Part shown: in pieces, positions 9,584 to 18,186 of the stretch
Layout of the letters: the number at the start of each line of letters is the position of its first letter
How positions within the stretch are numbered: the first letter of the stretch is position 1
From: Oceanicaulis sp.
Lineage (GTDB): Bacteria > Pseudomonadota > Alphaproteobacteria > Caulobacterales > Maricaulaceae
Direction: 5' to 3'
Assembly: GCA_022565365.1 (NCBI GenBank)
Contig: JAIUMW010000007.1
Coordinates: forward strand, 1 to 36,322
Length of the DNA: 36,322 nucleotides
The notes under the pieces: model-generated
Databases searched by the model: none
Seen by the model: only the letters and a program-made list of their open reading frames with translations
What the model was told of the DNA's origin: nothing
Position numbers and translations under genes: made by a program

Positions 9584-10755
9584 TCGGCGCGCCCGGCCCC
9601 CATCCCGCAGCCGGCAGTCCGGCGGTCACCCGGCTGAAGCTGACCGGGTTTCGTAATTATTCCGCGCTTGATCTGACGCTGGATGCGCGCCCGGTGGCGC
9701 TGTTCGGCCCCAACGGGGCAGGCAAGACCAATCTGGTTGAAGCGGTCAGCTTTCTGGGTCCCGGGCGCGGCGTGCGCGCCGCCGGAGCCGACGCCGTGCG
9801 TATGAAGACGGCAGACGGCCCAACCCCCGTCTGGGCGGTCTATGCCGAGGCCATGACCCGCGACGGGGCGGTCAGTCTCGCCACCGGCTCCGACCCGTCA
9901 GACCCTGCCCGTCGGCGCACACGGCTGGACGGCGCGGCGGCGACCCAGGGCGAGCTGGCGCGGCTGGTTCCCATGGTCTGGCTGACCCCGCGCGAGGACC
10001 GGCTATGGGCCGGACCGCGGGCTGACCGGCTGAAATTCCTGGACCGTCTGGTGCTGGCTGGCGCGCCCGATCACGCCGCAGCGGCCACCGCCTATGACAA
10101 GGCCCAGCGCGAGCGCCAGCGATTGCTGGACCGTATGGAGGACGGGGTGCGCGTGGATCCGGCCTGGCTGGACGCGCTGGAAGCGGAGATGGCGCAGCAC
10201 GGCGTTGCGCTGGCGGCCGCGCGCCTTGATGCGCTGGCGCGTCTGCAGGCCGAGATCGACGCCCGGCCCGACAACGCCTTTCCCAAGGCCGATCTGGCGC
10301 TGGACGGGGTAGTGGAGGCGCGCCTGGCGCAAGGCATGAAGGCGGGTGAAGCCGAAGACTGGTTCGCCGCCAGCCTGCAATCTGCGAGGCGGCGCGACGG
10401 CGCGGCCGGACGCGCGCTGACCGGCCCCCACCGCACCGAGCTGGCCGCGCGCCACCGGAGCAAGGATCAGCCGGCGGCCGATTGCGCCACCGGCGAGCAG
10501 AAAGCGCTGGTCCTGGGACTGGCGCTGGCGCAGGCGGGCGCGGTGCGCCGCAGCCTGGGGGCGGCGCCGGTGCTGATTTTTGACGAAGCCTGCGCCCATC
10601 TGGACGCGGCCCGGCGCGAGGGCCTCGCCGAGGCGATCCTGGCGCTGGAGGCGCAGGCCTGGCTGACCGGGGTGGAGGCGTCGCTGTTCGCCGCCTTCGG
10701 CGCCGGCGCCCAGCATTACCGCATTGAAGCGGGCACGGCGCGAGAGGCCGGGTAG
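9580..10755 (+). CDS. recF: DNA replication/repair protein RecF
   Basis: A 391-residue SMC-like ATPase that helps load RecA at gapped DNA. Seen: VTRLKLTGFRNYSALDL, Walker A GPNGAGKTN (residues 43-51), PREDRLWAGPRADRLKFLDR, the ABC signature region with ATGEQKALVLG, and Walker B VLIFDEACAHLD. The start GTG 9580 overlaps the end of dnaN by four bases (GTGA), indicating coupled translation; dnaN–recF is a common pair. gyrB, often next, is not here; a minus-strand kinase gene follows instead. Confidence 0.94.
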   Translation: MIGAPGPHPAAGSPAVTRLKLTGFRNYSALDLTLDARPVALFGPNGAGKTNLVEAVSFLGPGRGVRAAGADAVRMKTADGPTPVWAVYAEAMTRDGAVSLATGSDPSDPARRRTRLDGAAATQGELARLVPMVWLTPREDRLWAGPRADRLKFLDRLVLAGAPDHAAAATAYDKAQRERQRLLDRMEDGVRVDPAWLDALEAEMAQHGVALAAARLDALARLQAEIDARPDNAFPKADLALDGVVEARLAQGMKAGEAEDWFAASLQSARRRDGAAGRALTGPHRTELAARHRSKDQPAADCATGEQKALVLGLALAQAGAVRRSLGAAPVLIFDEACAHLDAARREGLAEAILALEAQAWLTGVEASLFAAFGAGAQHYRIEAGTAREAG

Positions 10756-10777
10756 GCGGGTCCGGTAAAGGCGCGAT

Positions 10778-12826
10778 CTAGCTGGCGGCGCGGGTCTCGG
10801 CCCGGGCCGAGCCGACCAGGCGGGCGCAGGTAGAGAGCAGCACATCCTTGCTGATCGGCTTGGCGACATAGCCATCCATGCCCATGGCGCGATAACGCTC
10901 CTCATCGCCCTGCATGGCGTCGGCTGTAAGCGCGATCACCGGGGCGTCGCCGCCGGGCAGACGGCGCAAACTGTGCAATGTCTCCTCGCCGCTCATCACC
11001 GGCATGTGGGCGTCCAGCAGCACCAGATCAAAGCGGCCCGCCGCGAAGAGATCCAGCGCCGCGCCGCCGCTTTCCGCTTCGGTCACTACCGCCCCGGTGG
11101 TTTCAAGGAAGGAGCGCGCCACCATGCGGTTGATGGCATTGTCATCGACCAGGAGCACAGATGCGCCATACAGGGCAACATGATCGGACGGTGCGCCATC
11201 GGCCGTCAGAGCGCCTGTATCGGCGGCGGCGAGGAATGAGAAGACAAAGCGCGCGCCGGCGCCCGGCGTGCTGTCGAGGCTCACATCCCCGCCCATGCGG
11301 CGCGCCAGTTCGCGCGCAATCACAAGACCCAGGCCAGCGCCGGCATGACGGCGGGCGGAGGTGTTGTCGGCCTGGCTGAAGCGCTGGAACAGGCGGGCCT
11401 GAACGTCGGGGGCAATGCCAGGGCCAGTATCGGTCACCGCCACCTCAATGCGCCAGCCATCAGCGCCAGCCGGCTGGGCGCGGGCCGCGACGCTGACTGA
11501 GCCATGGTTGGTGAACTTCACGGCGTTGGCGATCAGGTTGGATAGGCACTGGCGTACCCGCACCGGATCGAGCCGCACCCTGGTGGGTAGTGTTTCCAGA
11601 TCACACTCGAGACTGAGGCCCTTGGCCGCCGCACTGGCGCGGAACAGATCGCAGGTGGTGCTGACCAGCGCGCCCGGCTCGACCGGTTCAGGCGTGATAT
11701 CCACACGCCCGGCCTCGATCTTGGACAGGTCCAGCACGTCATTGAGCACGCCCAGCAATTGCTGGCCGGATTCGATGATCGTGCCGACTTTCTCCTGATC
11801 AGAATACGCCAGATGCGGGCCGGCCAGCGCCTGGGCCATGCCCAGCACGCCATTGAGCGGCGTGCGCAGCTCGTGGGACATGTTGGCCAGGAAAGCCGAT
11901 TTGGCCGCACTGGCGCTGCGCGCGTCCTTCAGGGCGGATTTGAGCTCCTGGGCCAGAGTCTCGGCGTCATCGGCCAGTTCGGAGACCGCAATATACTGCG
12001 CTACAGAGGCGGCCAGCGAGACCTCCTCCGGCGTCCAGGCCCGGGTCTCGCCCACATGCTCGCAGCAGAGAACGCCCCGGACCCCGCGCCCGGTGCGGAT
12101 CGGTGCGTCCAGCATGGCGCGCACACCGAGCGGCGCCAGATAATCATGCCCGAATGCGGCCGTCACCGGGTCGGACCAGGCGTCTTCCACACACACCGTG
12201 CGGCCGGTCATGATGGAGTCGAAATAGGCCGGGTTCAGGTCCCGCTCGATGCGCTTGCCCGGCGCCAGCGCGCCGCTCTGGGCGTCGAACATGTGCAGGC
12301 AGGTCAGCCCCTGACCGTCCTCATCCAGGCGCCAGACGCTGACGCGGCGCGCGCTCAGCAACCGGCTCAGCCGCTCGGTAGCCTCCGCCATCAGGCGCTC
12401 GGCGGACCAGTGCTCAACCATGTGGGCGCGGCCCAGCGCCTCGAGCCCGGCATTGAACTGGCGCGAGCGCTGAAGCGCGCTTTGCAGCCCGGCCTCGGCC
12501 TGGGTGCGGGCGGCGACTTCCTTGTCGAGGCGTCCCAGCAGCGGGATCCAGCGCAGGAACCCGACAATCAGAAAGACAAAGCTGATCGTGTATCCCACAT
12601 ACGCCGCCGTCTCGGTCTCGCTGACGGTGACGCCCAGCGCATCACGCAGCGGTCCGGCGAAATGTTCGCTGGCGTCAAGGAAGGCGGAGATCGCCACGCC
12701 GAGCTGGCCGATGGCGATCAGGCGCGGGCCGATATGCAGGCGCGCCATCTTGCGGGTGGCGCCCCAGAACACGCCCACCATGATGATCGCCACCACCATG
12801 ATTGTGAGATCGCCGATCATGGTCAT
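10778..12826 (-). CDS. Hybrid sensor histidine kinase with GAF and receiver domains
   Basis: 682 residues. In order: three probable membrane helices (about 5-23, 36-51, 75-94), a short helix, a GAF-like sensor domain (about 145-285, WSAERLMAEATERLSRLLSA to the GVRGVLCCEHVGE strand), HisKA with phospho-acceptor H318 in MSHELRTPLNGVLG, HATPase_c (N box NLIANAVKFTN, DTGPGIAP, GAGLGLVIA), and a receiver domain with phospho-acceptor D605 in LLDAHMPVMSG. The signal is unknown, and the partner (a phosphotransfer protein or regulator) is not nearby. Start ATG 12826 is preceded by GGAG eight bases away. It runs convergent to recF with 22 bases between the stops. Confidence 0.93.
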   Translation of the reverse strand: MTMIGDLTIMVVAIIMVGVFWGATRKMARLHIGPRLIAIGQLGVAISAFLDASEHFAGPLRDALGVTVSETETAAYVGYTISFVFLIVGFLRWIPLLGRLDKEVAARTQAEAGLQSALQRSRQFNAGLEALGRAHMVEHWSAERLMAEATERLSRLLSARRVSVWRLDEDGQGLTCLHMFDAQSGALAPGKRIERDLNPAYFDSIMTGRTVCVEDAWSDPVTAAFGHDYLAPLGVRAMLDAPIRTGRGVRGVLCCEHVGETRAWTPEEVSLAASVAQYIAVSELADDAETLAQELKSALKDARSASAAKSAFLANMSHELRTPLNGVLGMAQALAGPHLAYSDQEKVGTIIESGQQLLGVLNDVLDLSKIEAGRVDITPEPVEPGALVSTTCDLFRASAAAKGLSLECDLETLPTRVRLDPVRVRQCLSNLIANAVKFTNHGSVSVAARAQPAGADGWRIEVAVTDTGPGIAPDVQARLFQRFSQADNTSARRHAGAGLGLVIARELARRMGGDVSLDSTPGAGARFVFSFLAAADTGALTADGAPSDHVALYGASVLLVDDNAINRMVARSFLETTGAVVTEAESGGAALDLFAAGRFDLVLLDAHMPVMSGEETLHSLRRLPGGDAPVIALTADAMQGDEERYRAMGMDGYVAKPISKDVLLSTCARLVGSARAETRAAS

Positions 12827-12983
12827 GGCTGGTCTCCTTCACCTGAGACCAGTTTGCACCCGCATCGGTAAAGGCGGCGTTGACGGACGCTGAGACAAAG
12901 CAATTTCATGGCCGGGTCGTTGGCGCCGCCCGGCCGCGAGCCCGGCGGCATGGCCCGGGCGGTGATTGCGGACTGAACCGCGA

Positions 12984-13430
12984 TCAATCCGCCGCGTCTT
13001 CAATGGCGTGCATCGCCTCGTCCGACAAGCCGAAATGGTGGCCGATCTCATGCACCAGCACATGGGCGATCAGTTCGCGCAAGGTAACGTCGCCGCGCTC
13101 GCACCATTCCATCAGAATGGGCAGGCGGTAGAGGAAGACATGGTCTGGCCCGCCCATGGGGTCGGCGATGGACTTATGGGTCAGGTCAACGCCGTGATAC
13201 AGGCCGGTCAGCTCGTACGGGCTCTCCATGCCGAAATGCTTCAGCGTCTCTTCGTCTGCAAAATCAGTCACCTGGATGACCATATTGGCGCACATCGTCC
13301 GGAAGCCTTCGGGCAGGCCGGCAAACGCGTCCTCGGCGATGGCCAGGAAATCCTCGCCCGAGGGCGCGCAGGCCGGGGCGAAGCGGGCGGCGGATCCTGT
13401 CAGGACGGCGGGGTCATCGGCGTGTGTCAT
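12984..13430 (-). CDS. Zinicin-like metallopeptidase (DUF1025-type)
   Basis: 148 residues from ATG 13430, with HEIGHHFGLSDE (H127, E128, H131): a zinc-binding HExxH with the following Gly and Asp typical of minimal zincins (PF06262). The strand VFLYRLPILMEW and helix TLRELIAHVLVHEI surround it. The frame is open to a GTG at 13481, but the added 17 residues are Thr/Arg-rich and unlike the family; neither start has a good ribosome site. Substrate unknown; cytoplasmic, as no signal peptide is seen. It is divergent from mmcB with about 75 bases between them. Confidence 0.85.
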   Translation of the reverse strand: MTHADDPAVLTGSAARFAPACAPSGEDFLAIAEDAFAGLPEGFRTMCANMVIQVTDFADEETLKHFGMESPYELTGLYHGVDLTHKSIADPMGGPDHVFLYRLPILMEWCERGDVTLRELIAHVLVHEIGHHFGLSDEAMHAIEDAAD

Positions 13431-13505
13431 GCCAAGGCAGGTAAGGGCGCGGCGGGCCGGTGTCGAGGTGGTTTTTTCCACTTGCGCTGCGAATAAAAGG
13501 TGAAC

Positions 13506-14000
13506 ATGATGGCGGGCATGGCCTTGACCGACACCCAGGACAGCGCCGAGGCGCGCGCCCGTAACGCTTTGGCGCGGGCCGATAATCCGGCCATTGACGA
13601 CGCCCGCGCCCTGGCCCGGGGCGCGGCGCGCCTGCTGGCCGCTCTGGGGGTAGCGGCGATCGCGGAATTCACCCTGCCGTGCGGGCGCCGGGCCGATCTG
13701 GCCGGGCTGGGCCGCAAGGGCGAGATCGTGATCGTGGAGATCAAATCAGGCCCGGCCGATTTTCGCGCCGACGCCAAATATCCCGACTATTTCGCCTGGT
13801 GCGACCGGTTCTACTTCGCTGTATCTGAACGATTTCCAGCCTCGATCCTGCCTGAAGCCTGCGGGCTTGTCATCGCCGATCCCTTCGGCGGCGCGGTGGT
13901 GCGCGACAGCCCGGTCCACACCCTCGCCCCGGCCCGGCGCAAGGCCCTGACCCTGCGCTTCGCCCGCTGCGCAGCGGAAAGGGCGCTGCGCGCGCTTTAA
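13506..14000 (+). CDS. mmcB: MmcB family DNA repair protein
   Basis: A protein of 164 residues with a PD-(D/E)xK-like core: D64 in GRRADLAGLG, then E78 and K80 in IVIVEIKSG. These are followed by ADAKYPDYFAWCDRFYFAV and a conserved ADPFGG segment. This pattern matches MmcB, which in Caulobacter contributes to tolerance of mitomycin C and UV together with the ImuABC-type mutasome, though its exact activity is unsettled. The AAAAGG before 13501 points to ATG 13506; GTG 13500 and ATG 13509 are possible too. Confidence 0.87.
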   Translation: MMAGMALTDTQDSAEARARNALARADNPAIDDARALARGAARLLAALGVAAIAEFTLPCGRRADLAGLGRKGEIVIVEIKSGPADFRADAKYPDYFAWCDRFYFAVSERFPASILPEACGLVIADPFGGAVVRDSPVHTLAPARRKALTLRFARCAAERALRAL

Positions 14001-14277
14001 TCAGCCGCAGGCCACCCTGTCCCTGCGTTCAAGTCTGACTATTGCGGGGATAGCCGCCCACGCGCCGGGCGCGGCTATCCCGGGACAAGCGCGCGCCGCA
14101 CCCGCTCAAAAGCGCGTTTTCGGGAGTCAAACCGGCCGTCTGAGGGGTCGTGTGCGCCCGTTACGGGGTCATCCGGCGCCGCTCATGTGTCCGTGGGCGC
14201 GGTTTACGTGTCAAAGGCATCGAGAAGCCCTTTTTCCCGCCGTTCCGGCGCCCGGTCAGGGGCTCAGACGAGGGCCG
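14001..14277. other. Intergenic region with an 11-bp inverted repeat
   Basis: 277 bases between the convergent ends of mmcB and the restriction–modification gene. GGGATAGCCGC (14047-14057) and GCGGCTATCCC (14071-14081) form a perfect 11-bp stem with a 13-base loop. There is no T-run on either side, so it is a weak bidirectional terminator at best. The rest shows no gene or other structure I can support. Confidence 0.55.
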
Positions 14278-17200
14278 TCACGCCGCGCCCGGCAGGGGCA
14301 GTTCGATTTCGCCCATGATGCGGTGGGTCTCGCTGAGCACTTTGATGATGCGCTGGTAATGCTGGATGTCGGCGAAGGAGAGCGCGCGGCCCTTGCGGTC
14401 TTTCAGCCATTTCTGCGCCGGCTGGTAGCCGCCTATGTAGAATTGCCACGCAATCTCCGGCACGCCCTCAAAGCGCTGCCCGCCATTGATCCAGACCGAC
14501 CCGGCGTCGAAGTGCGGCTTGTCCACCACGCCGTCACACTCGCCCGTGAACGGGTAGGGCGCCGCGCCCACGGCGTCCGGCTCCATCAGGTGGAGGCGGC
14601 GCAGCGCCCCGCCCTTGTCGCTGACATGCCAGAACACGTCCGGCGAGGCGGGCCAGGGGATGCGCGGGAAGTCGGTTTTCAGAAACTCGGCGAAGGTCTC
14701 GCGGTAATCGGGGCTGTGCAGCACGCCATAGATGTAATCGAAAATCGCGATTTCATCGGGCTCGCCGCGGGCGGCGCCTTTGGCCAGCTCGCGAATCTTG
14801 CGCCAGATTTTCGGATCGAAATTGACCCGGCGGGTTTGATCGAGGGAGTCTTCTTCGGGGTAGAGGTAGAGGGGAGCGATATAATTTACCTCCTTCAATG
14901 ATAGAGAATGGTGCTGGATCATTTTGTCAAAAACAAAAACATCTGAATAGCCTCTATTTTGTTCAATTCTTTTATTAAATACGATTGATATGTTGTCCTT
15001 GTTGAGAACGCTCTTCATGAATTCGAATCTACCCCAATCCACCATATCTGGTCGATATAAAATCGCCCGCGTATCGAAAGGTCTATAATCGATAGCCGAG
15101 ATGTCAGAGCGCCACTCACTACCCTGAAGAGCAATCCGGGCCGCAGGCAACTTCCAGCATCTTGAATCCCCGGGTGGGTACTTGCCTGCCTTTTTACCCT
15201 GAAAAAACTCTGAGCGCACCTGAGCATCAGTTTTGCTCGGGTCAGCAAATTTTGCTATTTTATGTTCAAGATCTGGCCTATCCAAGCCAACAACCAAACT
15301 GTCTTTTGCAGTAACTATACCGGCTACGTAGGTTGGCATTAAATCCACTATCGAAAAGCTGCTTTCATATACCTCCATCAATCGATGATCACGCTCTCCG
15401 AACATGAATAAAGGCGCTGGTGTTTCAATGGATTTGAAAACCGCGCTCACTCTGCCTAAACTCGTCAGCGCGTCATACTTCTCATTACGGGTTCCCCACA
15501 GATCGCCGTGGAACACGCTGGCGAGCGGCTTGTCCTTACCCGCCTGCATCTTCTTCACGGCGATGATGATCGCCACGCCCTGCTGGATGTCGAACACGTT
15601 CTTGTCCGCCGAACCGTCGGGCGAGACTTCCTTCTTCTTGGCGTTGCCGTGCAGATCGAGCACGTAAATGGAATCAAACGTGTTCAGCAAATGCCAGCGC
15701 ATGCCCCGGAAGGTGGGGTTATCCAGATAGCCGTGATTGGTGATGAAGCCGAGCACGCCCTCGCCATTCTTTTCGATCATGTGCTCTGCGAAACGCAGGA
15801 ATTTCACATAATCATCGTGCAGCCAGTGCTTTCGTTCCCCGAAATGCTTTCCATCGACATATTTGTAATCGTCGATCAGCCCGCTGATCCAAGGCCCCAT
15901 ATTCTGCGAAATGCCCGAATAGGGCGGGTTGCCGATCACGCACATGATGGGCATGTCGCGCTTGATCTCATTGGCTCCCCTGGCTTCGTCCGACAGCCAT
16001 TGGGCGAATGGCAAAGGATGATTTATAGGATCACCCTCTTCCAGCGAGTTGGTGAGATAGACCGAAAAGCGCTTTTCCTTGCCGGTAGGCCGATAACCCA
16101 TATCGGTCAGGATCATGTCCAGCTTCATGTGGCACATGGCGTAGCTAGCCATCAAAAGCTCGAACCCGTGAATGCGCGGGATCAGCTCGGCCTCCACATA
16201 GGATGACCAGTGGCCGGGGGCGGAGGCCTTCACCCGATTTTCGATCTGCTTGATCACCTCGGCCAGAAACGTGCCGGTGCCGGTGGCGGGATCAAGAATC
16301 TGGACCCGGTGAACCTCGCGCTTTTCGGTGACGGGCTTGCTCTCCTTGTCCGTCTGGCCGGTGTCGAAATCGATGGTGATCTTTGAGGTGTCGGCCAGGC
16401 CATCGGGCAGGCCGAACTCGGTCTTGAGCACCTCGTCCACGGCGCGCACGATGAAATTGACCACGGGCTCTGGCGTGTACCAGACACCTCTGGCCTTGCG
16501 CTTGGCCGGGTTGTAGGCGGCCAGAAACGTTTCGTAGAAGTGCAGGAAGGGATCGTTCTGTCCGGTCAGCTGGCCGAAATCGGCCATGATCTCTGCAAGA
16601 TTGGACGCCAGAAATATCCGGGTAAGGCTGTCGATGAACCACTTTATCCGATCATCCAAGTCTGGCCCGGCGATATAGCTGAACAGCTTGCGCAGGAAGG
16701 GGTTGGATTTCGGCAGAAGCTCGAGCGCCTCTTGCCGGCTAAACGTGTCCAGCGTCTGGTCGTGCAAGCGCGCCGCGAACAGGCCGTAGGCGATTGTTTC
16801 AGCATAGATATCAGCAAAGTCCGCCGGTGTGATGTCATGTATTAGCACTTCCCGGAATGACTGAAATTGCGATACAAGTTCGGTGTTGGACTTCCGTTTC
16901 AGGTCCTCTACCAGCGCCCGGCCCATCACGTCCTTGATCAGCACCGCCTTGGCCGCCATCAGCTCGGCAAGACGTTTGGAGCTGGTGATGGTGCGCGGCG
17001 TCTGGGCGACGAAGTCTTTGAGCTGCGCCTCCAGAGCGCCAAATGTTTCGGGCTTCGGGTGCAGGCCCATCAGCATCTCGCCAATGGAAATGGAACGGAC
17101 CAGCTCAGCTTCTTTGTAGAACTCAAAGTCAATGCCGTTCGTATAAATCAGATTGGGCAAGGCTTTGAGATAGCGCTGCTTCTGCTCGACACTGTAGCCT

Positions 17201-17442
17201 TTGAGCGATTTCAGCTCGACACCGACATCCTTCGCCTCGCAATGACCGACCTCGACATCGCCGTCCATGAAAACAAAATCCGGCGCGCCAAATGAGCCGC
17301 GTTTCGGCTCGTTGATGAGCGTGATTTTTTCGCTGAGGCTGTTGAAAAGTTCATAGAGGGCCGGGCGGTAGCTGTGCTCGGTCGCCTGCCCGCCTCTGTA
17401 GGTGGCGGCAATGGCCTCGAAATAGGCGGCGATAAGGCTCAT
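14278..17442 (-). CDS. Single-chain restriction–modification enzyme (type IIG/ISP-like, no helicase)
   Basis: 1054 residues. The N-terminus carries a nuclease-like motif: D55 in GAPDFVFMDG and E69-A-K71 in GHCEAKD. A helical region follows (about 90-310), then a γ-type N6-adenine methylase: motif X GVWYTPEPVVNFIV (319-332), motif I ILDPATGTGTFL (382-393), and motif IV NPPY (505-508). The C-terminal ~450 residues resemble the specificity part of type ISP enzymes. There is no helicase block between nuclease and methylase, so it is closer to type IIG in plan. Bases ~14880-15480 (residues ~655-855) are much AT-richer than either side. A ribosome site GGGGG precedes ATG 17442. It stands alone between mmcB and the redox regulator gene, with no separate S or R subunit, which fits a self-contained mobile defence gene. 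Confidence 0.85.
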   Translation of the reverse strand: MSLIAAYFEAIAATYRGGQATEHSYRPALYELFNSLSEKITLINEPKRGSFGAPDFVFMDGDVEVGHCEAKDVGVELKSLKGYSVEQKQRYLKALPNLIYTNGIDFEFYKEAELVRSISIGEMLMGLHPKPETFGALEAQLKDFVAQTPRTITSSKRLAELMAAKAVLIKDVMGRALVEDLKRKSNTELVSQFQSFREVLIHDITPADFADIYAETIAYGLFAARLHDQTLDTFSRQEALELLPKSNPFLRKLFSYIAGPDLDDRIKWFIDSLTRIFLASNLAEIMADFGQLTGQNDPFLHFYETFLAAYNPAKRKARGVWYTPEPVVNFIVRAVDEVLKTEFGLPDGLADTSKITIDFDTGQTDKESKPVTEKREVHRVQILDPATGTGTFLAEVIKQIENRVKASAPGHWSSYVEAELIPRIHGFELLMASYAMCHMKLDMILTDMGYRPTGKEKRFSVYLTNSLEEGDPINHPLPFAQWLSDEARGANEIKRDMPIMCVIGNPPYSGISQNMGPWISGLIDDYKYVDGKHFGERKHWLHDDYVKFLRFAEHMIEKNGEGVLGFITNHGYLDNPTFRGMRWHLLNTFDSIYVLDLHGNAKKKEVSPDGSADKNVFDIQQGVAIIIAVKKMQAGKDKPLASVFHGDLWGTRNEKYDALTSLGRVSAVFKSIETPAPLFMFGERDHRLMEVYESSFSIVDLMPTYVAGIVTAKDSLVVGLDRPDLEHKIAKFADPSKTDAQVRSEFFQGKKAGKYPPGDSRCWKLPAARIALQGSEWRSDISAIDYRPFDTRAILYRPDMVDWGRFEFMKSVLNKDNISIVFNKRIEQNRGYSDVFVFDKMIQHHSLSLKEVNYIAPLYLYPEEDSLDQTRRVNFDPKIWRKIRELAKGAARGEPDEIAIFDYIYGVLHSPDYRETFAEFLKTDFPRIPWPASPDVFWHVSDKGGALRRLHLMEPDAVGAAPYPFTGECDGVVDKPHFDAGSVWINGGQRFEGVPEIAWQFYIGGYQPAQKWLKDRKGRALSFADIQHYQRIIKVLSETHRIMGEIELPLPGAA

Positions 17443-17525
17443 GCAGCGTCCCCCGGCAATGGCCGGGTCAGGCTAGCCGCATCTGCGACTTTCCGGCAAT
17501 CGGGCCGCGCATGGCGCGCGCCCCG

Positions 17526-18071
17526 CTATCTCGGCGCGCGCTTGGCCAGTATCCGCTGCAGGGTGCGGCGGTGCATGTTCAGGCGGCGGGCGGTTTCGGA
17601 GACATTGTGATTGCACAGCTCGAACACGCGCTGGATATGCTCCCAGCGCACGCGGTCGGCGCTCATCGGGTTTTCCGGCGGTTCGGGCTTGGCGTCGGGC
17701 AGGGCCAGCAGCGCCTTGACCACATCGTCGGCGTCGGCGGGTTTGGACAGATAGTCCACCGCCCCCGATTTCACCGCCGCCACGGCGGTGGCGATATTGC
17801 CATAGCCGGTGAGCATCACCACGCGGCAGTCGGGGCGCTCGGCATAGAGCGTGCGCACCACATCCAGCCCGTCGCCATCCTCCAGGCGCAGATCCACCAC
17901 GGCGAAAGCGGGCGGGGCGCTGCGGGCGCGGGCCTTGGCCTCGGCGACGGAGGCCACCGCCGTCACGTCGAACCCGCGCGCGGTCATGGCGCGGCTCAGC
18001 CGGTTGAGGAAGGGCGCGTCGTCATCGACGAGCAGCAAAGTGGCGTCGTCCGGCAATACCAGATCGGACAT
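17526..18071 (-). CDS. actR: Redox response regulator of the RegA/ActR/PrrA family
   Basis: 181 residues, normal for the family. The receiver domain has the acidic pocket D16-D18 in LLLVDDDAPFL, phospho-acceptor D60 in VVDLRLEDGDG, and the conserved T and K (LTGYGN, LSKPADADD). A Pro-rich linker follows, then the C-terminal Fis-type helix-turn-helix (VSETARRLNMHRRTLQRIL). RegA-type regulators control respiration, carbon and nitrogen fixation genes under low oxygen. The start at 18071 gives the family N-terminus; the upstream open frame (to 18245) is not conserved. It lies 115 bases downstream of its kinase gene on the same strand. Confidence 0.92.
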   Translation of the reverse strand: MSDLVLPDDATLLLVDDDAPFLNRLSRAMTARGFDVTAVASVAEAKARARSAPPAFAVVDLRLEDGDGLDVVRTLYAERPDCRVVMLTGYGNIATAVAAVKSGAVDYLSKPADADDVVKALLALPDAKPEPPENPMSADRVRWEHIQRVFELCNHNVSETARRLNMHRRTLQRILAKRAPR

Positions 18072-18186
18072 GGCGTGTGAGTCTCCGGTCAAAACACAGA
18101 TGTTGTGACCCATAACTAGACGATGCGCACCCGATTTCGAAGGCTTGAGGGTGAAAACGCCGCATGACGCGCGCCGCGCACGAGAC

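Noticed and set aside
11759-12871. 370-codon plus-strand frame opposite the hybrid kinase
   Set aside because: Gly/Gln/His-rich shadow; the kinase frame has all expected motifs.
12910-12935. Stem GGCCGGG/CCCGGCC after the metallopeptidase gene
   Set aside because: Seven base pairs with a 12-base loop and no T-run on either strand; too weak to call a terminator.
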